Source: Halococcus salifodinae DSM 8989 (lineage in GTDB: Archaea > Halobacteriota > Halobacteria > Halobacteriales > Halococcaceae). Taken from it: 60,422 nt of DNA. The position numbers and the translations under genes were made by a program. Shown here one piece after another: positions 44,577 through 51,577 of the stretch (its first letter is position 1; every line of letters starts with the position of its first letter). The stretch covers positions 1-60,422 of the forward strand of contig NZ_AOME01000056.1 of the NCBI RefSeq assembly GCF_000336935.1, given 5' to 3'. The notes beneath the pieces were generated by a model. That model saw only the letters and a list, made by a program, of their open reading frames with translations. It searched no databases and was not told the DNA's origin.

Positions 44577-44677
44577 GCCAACCCATGATCCGACAGGTGG
44601 CATATGTTTTGTGGGAACTGGTAACGAACGGCCCGACGATGACGGTGTTCCGGTACGCCGCGGTCGGACGTCCGCAT

Positions 44678-45028
44678 TCAGTACGGGTCGATCGGATGGA
44701 GGAACGTCTGGAACTCGAGCGTTCGACCCTCCGGATCGTCGGCGAAGAACTGGTAGATGTCGTACTCCTCGTTCACTGCCGGGCTTCCGTGTGCCCGATC
44801 TTCGAGACGGTCGTACATCTCGTCGACCCCGGACCGGTCGTCGTAGAACAGCGTGATCATCCCCTCGGTTTCGGGTGTGTCGCCGCCACAGAACCCGAGC
44901 AGGAGGTTCTCATGACGGAGGATCGTACAGCCGGTCTGTTCGAGCCACACCGACGCGTCCAGTCGCTCGGTGTAAAAGTCGACCATCCGATCGAGTGCTA
45001 CCGTCTGGAAGAAGACGATCCCGGCCAT
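44678..45028 (-). CDS. VOC-superfamily protein
   Basis: A 116-residue single VOC domain (IVFFQTVALDRMVDFYTERL, later GMITLFYDDRSGVDEMYDRL and FFADDPEGRTLEFQTFLHP). The C-terminal Glu in TLEFQ is a usual metal ligand, but the expected first His is replaced by Gln in FFQTV, so metal binding is doubtful. It is transcribed with, and ~40 bases downstream of, ccdA. It is unlike the VOC protein at 24.4 kb. Confidence 0.8.
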   Translation of the reverse strand: MAGIVFFQTVALDRMVDFYTERLDASVWLEQTGCTILRHENLLLGFCGGDTPETEGMITLFYDDRSGVDEMYDRLEDRAHGSPAVNEEYDIYQFFADDPEGRTLEFQTFLHPIDPY

Positions 45029-45067
45029 ATCCCCGCCACACGCGCCATCGTCAAACCCGTTCCGCCG

Positions 45068-45841
45068 TCATTTCAGACCGAGCAGCGCGAGTCCCCCGAA
45101 CCGGAAGAGGAACAGATAGACCTGGGCGAGGCCGGCCGCCACGAGGAACACGCCCGCGACCCGCGAGACCGTCCGTGGCCGCGGCAACCGACGAAGGACG
45201 GCCTCGCGACCGAGCGCTGACAGCGCCGTAATCGCGATTATCAGCACGCTCATTCCGGCGGCGTACGCGCCGAGCGTGACGAACGCGGTGGCCGGGCCGC
45301 TCGACAGCGCCGTCAGCGCGACCGCGATGAACACCGGCGCGGTACAGCCGGCGGCTGCGGCGGCGTAGACGATCCCGAACCCCACGAACGCGAGGGGCGA
45401 GCGCCGGCGCTCCGGGAACGCGACATGGAGGGTCGGTCCGCGGCCGAGCGCCATCGCGGTGCCGAGGAGCACGAGCAACGCGCCGACGACGAGTTCGAGC
45501 AGGACCACGTTCGCGAGCACCTGAGTTCCGACCGACGCCACGACTCCGGCAAGCGCGCCGTAGACCAGCACGAACCCGAGGCTCACGAGCACGCCAACGA
45601 CCGCTGCCCGGCGCAGCCGCGACGCCGTCGCTGCCCCGGCCGACGCTCCGCTTTCGTCCTCGCTTTCCACACGCTCCCCGCGTTTCTCGCTTTCGCCGTC
45701 TCGCTCCCTTTCGTCGTCGACGTCGCTGCCGAGATAGTAGGCGACGTATCCCGGGAGCAGCGGGTATGCACACGGCGCGAAGAAGGTTGCCGCGCCGGCA
45801 GTGAACGCGAACCCGAGGCGGAGTTCCGCGAGATCGATCAT
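45068..45841 (-). CDS. ccdA: CcdA/DsbD-type thiol-disulfide membrane carrier
   Basis: A 257-residue protein with six membrane helices that carries electrons from cytoplasmic thioredoxin outward. The CcdA motif FFAPCAYPLLPGY has the first Cys, and the second is in AAAAAGCTAPVFIAVAL, with the family's inverted pseudo-repeat between. A charged, acidic loop (about residues 45-75) is inserted after the first helices. The start overlaps the end of the TlpA gene by four bases, so the two form one redox unit. Confidence 0.9.
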   Translation of the reverse strand: MIDLAELRLGFAFTAGAATFFAPCAYPLLPGYVAYYLGSDVDDERERDGESEKRGERVESEDESGASAGAATASRLRRAAVVGVLVSLGFVLVYGALAGVVASVGTQVLANVVLLELVVGALLVLLGTAMALGRGPTLHVAFPERRRSPLAFVGFGIVYAAAAAGCTAPVFIAVALTALSSGPATAFVTLGAYAAGMSVLIIAITALSALGREAVLRRLPRPRTVSRVAGVFLVAAGLAQVYLFLFRFGGLALLGLK

Positions 45842-46350
45842 CCCGCCTCGATCGCGCGTTCGACTTCCGTGACGATGGTGTCGGCAGCGGCGAGTCCGAC
45901 GTGTCGCCACGTCTCGGTGCCGTCTGCTGCAAGCACGAGCAGTGTCGGGATGCGCCGGACGCCGTAGCGCTCGCCGGTGCGGACCTCGGGATCGAGCGCG
46001 ACCGGCCACGTTCCCTCGTACTCCCGCCAGAAGTCGGCCACCACGGCCTCCTCACTCTCCCACGTGATCGAGAGCAGGTGGAGGTCGGGGAACCGCTCGT
46101 CGACCGTCCGGAGGTGTGCCATCTGGGGCTTGCAGGGCGCACACCACGTTCCGAAGAAATCGAGCAACGACACCCGTTCCTGGGGTTGGATCGCTACCGC
46201 CTCGCCCGGCGAGCCGGCGACCGCGACGGTGTCGATCTCTCTGGTGTCCGCCCCACCCGCACCGCCGAGAACGCCCGCACAGCCAGCGAGCGCGGAGAGC
46301 GCGACCCCTCCACCCGCACCGAGGACGCGCCGGCGAGTGTACCGTTTCAT
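45838..46350 (-). CDS. TlpA-like exported thioredoxin lipoprotein
   Basis: A 170-residue protein. A twin-arginine signal (YTRRRVLGAGGG) and lipobox (LSALAGC) mark it as an exported Tat lipoprotein. The thioredoxin fold has the redox centre WCAPCKPQM at about residue 69 and the cis-Pro in RRIPTLLVLA. The partner CcdA, which overlaps it by four bases, should keep it reduced. Likely work: cytochrome or copper-site assembly, or reducing extracellular disulfides. The targets are not shown here. Confidence 0.9.
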   Translation of the reverse strand: MKRYTRRRVLGAGGGVALSALAGCAGVLGGAGGADTREIDTVAVAGSPGEAVAIQPQERVSLLDFFGTWCAPCKPQMAHLRTVDERFPDLHLLSITWESEEAVVADFWREYEGTWPVALDPEVRTGERYGVRRIPTLLVLAADGTETWRHVGLAAADTIVTEVERAIEAG

Positions 46351-46449
46351 ACCTGCCCTTGGAGAAGCGGCTTCATAGCCGTGTAGCGCGTGTGAGAACG
46401 GGACGCACAATCCCGCGTTCGTTAACTCCAGTGGTCGATAACGATAGTC

Positions 46450-47682
46450 ATGGATCGTCGCCGCTATCTGACCGCGCTCACCGGGGGGACGATCGCCGCG
46501 CTTGCGGGCTGTTCGGGTCTCGCCGGCCGCTCCGACCCCAGTGGGACGGACGGGGCGACCGACACCCGGGAGGCCACCGACACTCCAGCGGCCACCGAGC
46601 GAGCGAGCAACGCGACCGCCACCGGCGGAACGGCAGCCAGCGTGCCCCGACAAGCTGGCGACGTCGAACTCCCCGTCCCCCGAAGCGAACTCGACCGCGG
46701 CGCGGCGGAGGACGCGATCCCGGCGATCACCGATCCCGCGTTCGGAACCGACTGGAGCGAGTTCGCGGTAGAGCTCGATCCAAACGAGCGTGTGATCGGC
46801 GTCAAGCGCGACGGCGAGGCGCGGGCGTACCCGCTCGCGATCCTCAACTGGCACGAGATCGTCAACGACGTCTTCGAGCCGCGCTCGAAGGCACGTCGGA
46901 CCGAGTCCGACGGAGAGTTCGACGGGCCGCTCCTCGTGACGTACTGTCCGCTGTGTGGCAGCGGGCTCACCGCCGAGCGCCGAGTGGATAATGAGGAGAC
47001 GGTCTTCGGCGTTTCGGGCTTCCTCTGGAACAGCGATCTCGTGATGTACGACCGCGCGACCGACAGCCTCTGGAGTCAGATCATGGCGACCGCCATCCGC
47101 GGGCCGAAGACGGGCGAAAGCCTCTCGCTGGTTCCATCGACGCTGACGGCGTGGAGTGCGTGGCGCGAGGCGCATCCTGAAACGGAGGTCCTGCTCCCAC
47201 CGCCAACCTCCGGGTCGGTGGGCAATGCGAGACCGCGCGATTACACCCGCGACCCCTACGCTGGATACGGCGAGTCCCACCGGATCGGCATCGGTGGCGA
47301 GGAGTTCGAGGGAAAACTCCATCCGAAGGCCGACGTCATCGGCATCGCCCACGACGGGATGGCGCGCGCCTACCCGTTCGATACGATCACGAACGAGGGC
47401 GTGATCAACGATCGCGTCGGCGGCCTCCCGGTGGTCGTCACGACTGACCCGGGCGACGCACTCGTCGCCTACGAGCGCCGCGTCGACGGGGACGTACTGT
47501 CGTTCGAGCCCGCGGGCGCAGACGCGATACGCGCCGACGGCTCACGATGGCGGCGCGCCACCGGCGAGGCGGTCGACGGCCCCCACGAGGGGACGCAGCT
47601 CTCGCGGGCCAACGACGCCTCGCCGATGTTCTTCTTCGCGTGGCGCGATTTCAACCCCGAGACCGAGGTGTACGGAAACTGA
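46450..47682 (+). CDS. DUF3179 exported lipoprotein
   Basis: A 410-residue protein with a Tat-type signal (MDRRRYLTALTGGTIAALAG then Cys, a lipobox) and a Thr/Ala linker. The body is DUF3179: DDAIPAITDPAFG-like start AIPAITDPAFGTDW, the motif AYPLAILNWHEIVND, the Cys pair in TYCPLCGSG and the later AYPFDTITNEGVIND and FFFAWRDFNPETEVY. The Cys pair and conserved His suggest metal or redox chemistry, but no activity is known. It diverges from the TlpA-CcdA genes, 99 bases away. Confidence 0.88.
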   Translation: MDRRRYLTALTGGTIAALAGCSGLAGRSDPSGTDGATDTREATDTPAATERASNATATGGTAASVPRQAGDVELPVPRSELDRGAAEDAIPAITDPAFGTDWSEFAVELDPNERVIGVKRDGEARAYPLAILNWHEIVNDVFEPRSKARRTESDGEFDGPLLVTYCPLCGSGLTAERRVDNEETVFGVSGFLWNSDLVMYDRATDSLWSQIMATAIRGPKTGESLSLVPSTLTAWSAWREAHPETEVLLPPPTSGSVGNARPRDYTRDPYAGYGESHRIGIGGEEFEGKLHPKADVIGIAHDGMARAYPFDTITNEGVINDRVGGLPVVVTTDPGDALVAYERRVDGDVLSFEPAGADAIRADGSRWRRATGEAVDGPHEGTQLSRANDASPMFFFAWRDFNPETEVYGN

Positions 47683-47767
47683 ACTGTAGCCGTCCGATAT
47701 CTATCAAGAACGGCTACGCCGAACCATGCGTGCCGAGCGGTCGCCCGAGCAGTAGCCATCCGGCCGG

Positions 47768-49390
47768 TCACTCGAAGCGCGCGGCGAACCGGTTGATGGC
47801 CGCGTCGGTCCCGACCAGCACGAGATCGTCGTCGGCCCGGAGTTCGAACGCGGGCCCGATCTCGGTCCGGACGTCGCCGTTGCGCTCGACCGCGATCACG
47901 GTACAGCCGGTCCGTGCTCGGATGTCGGCTTCGCGGAGGGTCTGGCCGCCGAGTGCGGGACACTGCGTTCGGACGACCTCGATCTGTTTGTCGAAGCTCA
48001 TCACGTCCTCGTCGAGGATCGTGGAGGCGAGCATCCGGCCGCTGACGGTGGCGAGCGCGAGCACGTAGTCCGCACCCGCCCGGTAGAGCTTCCGGATGCC
48101 CGCGGTCTCCTGTGCGCGGGCGATGATCTCGACATCGGGCGCGAGCTCGCGGATGACCAGCGTGGCGAACACGGTGAGCGTGTCGTCCGGCAGCGCGAGC
48201 ACCACCGCGTTCGCGTCGTCGATCCCCGCCGCCCGGAACGTGGCCTTGTCGACGGCATCACCGACGACATCGACGGCCGGGTCGTCCTCGTGGTCGACGA
48301 CGACGGTCTCGATCCCCGCCCGCGAGACCGCCTCGTACACCGTGGTCCCGACTTCGCCGAACCCGACGATGACGACCCGCCCACGCCGGCGTGAGCGGGT
48401 GTCAGAGAGGGTCAGATTCTTGAGTCGTTCGAGCTCTGCTTCGCGGCCCGCGACCAGCAGGATCGAATGTTCGTCGATCCGGTCGCTCGGGGCTGGCGGG
48501 CTGACGAACTCGCCGCGGAGCCACGCGCCGACCACGTTCGCGCCGGTGCGCTCGGTGATCGCGCTCTCGGCGATTCGCACCCCGTCGAGATCGCTGCCCG
48601 TCTGGATCGGTAGCTCGGCGATCTCGAAGTCGCCAGCGATCTCGATCACGTCGCCCAGTTCGGTGGAGATCGCTGTCGTGACCGTGTCCGCGAGGCTCTC
48701 GCCGACGAGTCGACGCGGTGAGAAGACCTCGTCCGCGCCCGCATACCGGTGGTAGTCGGCCACCGTGGCGTCCTCGACGAACGTGATGATCCGTGTGTCG
48801 GCGGTGTCGGCGGCCGCGAGCGCGATCGAGGCGTTCTGCTCGTCGGCGGCGTCCGCGACCAGCGCCCGCGCCGCCCCGAGGTCGACCCGTTCGAGCGTTT
48901 CGGGGGCTTCGGGATCGCCGTGGACCACCCGGACACCCTCCTCGTGGAGTTCGTCCGCTCGGTCGCGGTCGGGTTCGATCACGACGTAGGCGACGTCCCG
49001 ACTGTCGAGTTCTTCGATCAGGGTCCGTCCGCGTGGGGTGTAGTTACAGATGACGACGTGATCGGCGTCCTCGATCGCCGTCGGAGCGCTCCGCGAGAGG
49101 GTCTCGTCGAGCAGCGGGAACACGACCACCGGGAGCGCGAGGAAGATGAGCGCCACGCCGGTGAGGTCCATCAGGATCACCAGCACGTTCATCACCGGAC
49201 TCTTCCACCCCGCGTCCGAGCCGAATCCGGTCGTCGTGAACGTCTCGACGACGACCTGGAGCGAGTGGAGGAACGTCTCAGGCTCGTTCTCGAAGGCACT
49301 CATCCCATAGTCGTACACGAGCGCGTAGGCGAGCATCAACACCGCAAGTCCGAGCAAGGAGTACGCAGTCCGACGCTGCCAGGTGTTCAT
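47768..49390 (-). CDS. K+-channel-like protein with two RCK (TrkA) domains
   Basis: A 540-residue protein with two membrane helices (about residues 9-25 and 68-88) enclosing a pore-like loop with VETFTTTGFGSDAG, where TTGFGS stands for the usual TVGYG filter. Then come two cytosolic regulatory units: RCK-N with Rossmann fold (VVICNYTPRGRTLIEELD), RCK-C, a second RCK-N (RRGRVVIVGFGEVGTTVYEA) and a second RCK-C. Probably a ligand-gated potassium channel tuned by nucleotide. The two RCK units within one subunit resemble MthK-like tandem proteins. Ion selectivity is inferred. Confidence 0.88.
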   Translation of the reverse strand: MNTWQRRTAYSLLGLAVLMLAYALVYDYGMSAFENEPETFLHSLQVVVETFTTTGFGSDAGWKSPVMNVLVILMDLTGVALIFLALPVVVFPLLDETLSRSAPTAIEDADHVVICNYTPRGRTLIEELDSRDVAYVVIEPDRDRADELHEEGVRVVHGDPEAPETLERVDLGAARALVADAADEQNASIALAAADTADTRIITFVEDATVADYHRYAGADEVFSPRRLVGESLADTVTTAISTELGDVIEIAGDFEIAELPIQTGSDLDGVRIAESAITERTGANVVGAWLRGEFVSPPAPSDRIDEHSILLVAGREAELERLKNLTLSDTRSRRRGRVVIVGFGEVGTTVYEAVSRAGIETVVVDHEDDPAVDVVGDAVDKATFRAAGIDDANAVVLALPDDTLTVFATLVIRELAPDVEIIARAQETAGIRKLYRAGADYVLALATVSGRMLASTILDEDVMSFDKQIEVVRTQCPALGGQTLREADIRARTGCTVIAVERNGDVRTEIGPAFELRADDDLVLVGTDAAINRFAARFE

Positions 49391-49839
49391 CGGGAGGAGT
49401 TCCCGCGGCCTTCCGTTCGACGCCGCAAAGAACGTTCGGTTCGACGGATCGAACCGGCCACGAGAGGGAGTCTCGGTCGGAGTATGGGGAGGGAACCGCT
49501 GCGAGACACGAGATCCCCGTCACGACCGGACGGCCCGATCCGCCGCGATGTCGTTCGACGTACGCTATCGCCGATCCCCTGCGAGTGAGAACGGGAGCCC
49601 GGGAGTTGCAAGCAGTTGATTCAGGCGTCCGGCCGGCCTCCGAACGAGCGGGCACGGGGATGATGCTACCCCCATCATCGGCGTGTCTCGCGTTGCATCA
49701 GTGGGAGACGGGGCGGTCCTCGACCGCCCGCCTCCAGTCCCCGAATCGGAGAGTGAGCCGAACGCGATCGTGGACGGTAGCACGTGTGCGGAGAGCCGCG
49801 TGGGGAGAGTTTATCCCGGTGAGGAGTGGAGTATCGTGT
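49391..49839. other. long intergenic region with hairpins, no gene seen
   Basis: This ~450-base region between the divergent RCK gene and monooxygenase gene has no convincing coding frame. A perfect hairpin GGGCGGT + CCTCG + ACCGCCC lies at 49711-49729, and a GATGATG...CATCATC repeat lies near 49661-49680. A TATA-like TTTATCC sits ~27 bases before the ATG at 49840, fitting a leaderless start. The length is more than two promoters need; a small RNA is possible. Confidence 0.45.
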
Positions 49840-50142
49840 ATGATCGTCCTGCAAGCGACGATTCCGGTCGCGATGGACCACCGCGAAGAGATGATCGAAG
49901 CAGCGATCGAGTTGGCCGAGCAGTCACGTGCCGAGGCGGGGACAATCGATTACCGCGTTACGACCGACATCGAGGAGCCGTCGGTGTTCCGCGTCTTCGA
50001 GCAGTACGAGGATGAGGCCGCAATGGAGACTCACTTGGAGAGCGACCACTACCAGCAGTTCCAGGCGGAGATCGGCGAGTGGATCGCTGGCGAGGTCGAA
50101 CTGACCCGGTTCGACGTGGATTCGACGTCACGGATGATGTAA
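49840..50142 (+). CDS. antibiotic-biosynthesis-monooxygenase-fold protein
   Basis: A 100-residue ABM-domain protein (putative quinol monooxygenase type). IVLQATIPVAMDHREEMIEA is the first strand and helix, then EAGTIDYRVTTDIEEPSVFR and HLESDHYQQFQAEIG. These small dimeric proteins need no cofactor in some cases; the substrate here is unknown. The start at 49840 follows a TATA box at leaderless spacing; the frame is open upstream but dissimilar. Confidence 0.88.
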   Translation: MIVLQATIPVAMDHREEMIEAAIELAEQSRAEAGTIDYRVTTDIEEPSVFRVFEQYEDEAAMETHLESDHYQQFQAEIGEWIAGEVELTRFDVDSTSRMM

Positions 50143-50157
50143 TATACTGTGATGTGA

Positions 50158-51375
50158 TCAGGTCGTGTCGACTGCTCGATCACGCGGTAGTCGGAGCGTG
50201 AGCAGCGTCACGAGCCCCATCAGGACCGCCAACAACAGATAGCCCGTATCGAAGAGGCCACGTTCGGCGACTGCACCGAAGAGCACCGGCCCCGTCGATC
50301 CCAGCAGTGAGGCTCCCGAGCGTATCGCCCCCAACCCCGTGCCCTCGATTGCCGGTGGAATCGTCTCGGAGAGATACGACTGGGTAATCGCGCCCGAACC
50401 GAGCATCGTGCTGATGAGCACAGTATCGAGAGCGAGCGGCCAAAACCCGTCAAGGACGGGCAGGAGAGCGAACCCGACGACGGCCCCACCCAACACGATC
50501 GGGAGCGAGCGACGGATGCCGATCGCGTCGTAGGCCACCCCGGCGAGGGGTTTGGCGACGATGCCGACGGCAAAGAACACGCTGAACAGACCGCTCGCCG
50601 CCGCCGGCGAGAAGCCCTTGACGCTGATGAGATACGTCGGATAGAACGCCGAGAACGTCTGCAACACACCGATGTACACGAACAAAAGCACGCCCATCGT
50701 CAAGAGCGTCGGGTGACGGAGCTCCCCGAGGACGTACCTGAGCCGTTGGAACGAGAGGTCGTCGTTCGAGCGCTCGTGAGTGGTCGCCGGCAGCGAGGTG
50801 CGGGCGAGCAAGAGTGCGACCACACCGAGCAGCGGCACGACGAAGGCGAGGCCGACCTGCCACGCACCCACGACGAGGACACCGGCAGCCAGCGGGAGGA
50901 GCGTCTGGCCGGTGTCGCCCGTCGCCATCGTGACGCCGAGAGCGCGCCCGATCCGGTCGGGGTAGAGCTCCGAGAGAACGGTGATCCGCGCCACCGGATA
51001 GAGCGAGAGCCCGAGCCCAACGAGTGCCGTGCCGACGAAGAGGAGTTCGACTGTCGGCGCGAACACGACCACGAGCAGCGCGACCGCGACGATCGCCACG
51101 CTCGCCAGCAGAACGGTTCGTTCGCCGTACCGATCGGCGAGGACACCACCAGGCACCTGTCCGATCGCGTAGCTAACCCAGATCAGCGTCACCAAGAATC
51201 CGGCGGCGGTGAGCGTGAGATCGTATTCGGTGCTGATCGCGGGCAGCAACACGGGATAGATCATCCGCGTGCCGTTCAGCAGGCCCCAGCCGAGCGCGAT
51301 CGTGACCAACGCTTTTCCTTTGCCGTCGGCCCACAGCGCGCTCGCTTCGTGTCGAATCGTCCCAGCAACATCCAT
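50158..51375 (-). CDS. MFS transporter
   Basis: A 405-residue major facilitator protein with 12 hydrophobic segments. The motif between helices 2 and 3, GGVLADRYGERTVLL, is the MFS signature A (G-x-L-A-D-R-x-G-x-R). An N-terminal WADGKGKALVTIALGWGLL leads in. The substrate is not evident; relatives export small organic compounds. It converges on the ABM gene with only 15 bases between stops. Confidence 0.9.
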   Translation of the reverse strand: MDVAGTIRHEASALWADGKGKALVTIALGWGLLNGTRMIYPVLLPAISTEYDLTLTAAGFLVTLIWVSYAIGQVPGGVLADRYGERTVLLASVAIVAVALLVVVFAPTVELLFVGTALVGLGLSLYPVARITVLSELYPDRIGRALGVTMATGDTGQTLLPLAAGVLVVGAWQVGLAFVVPLLGVVALLLARTSLPATTHERSNDDLSFQRLRYVLGELRHPTLLTMGVLLFVYIGVLQTFSAFYPTYLISVKGFSPAAASGLFSVFFAVGIVAKPLAGVAYDAIGIRRSLPIVLGGAVVGFALLPVLDGFWPLALDTVLISTMLGSGAITQSYLSETIPPAIEGTGLGAIRSGASLLGSTGPVLFGAVAERGLFDTGYLLLAVLMGLVTLLTLRLPRDRAVDTT

Positions 51376-51544
51376 TGATGGTCGCTACCGGAGGGAGGTC
51401 GGGTCGCCGGATAAGGGTTCGAGACTCCGCATGGCTTTCCGGGTCGGTTATGGAAAATCGGAACGAACAGAACACTACAATAGTGTGAATATGAACAGAA
51501 TCTAGTTGTAGAACTGAGAAGAGTATGTCGTTCATCGGCCACAA

Positions 51545-51558
51545 GTTTTATGATTTTT
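51545..51558 (+). promoter_or_regulatory. TATA region for the beta-helix protein
   Basis: AGTTTTATGATTTT, a strong AT tract about 25-30 bases before the ATG at 51578. It fits a leaderless haloarchaeal transcript. An unusually AT-rich stretch of ~150 bases precedes it. Confidence 0.5.
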
Positions 51559-51577
51559 AGGTTAATGGAATACATCG

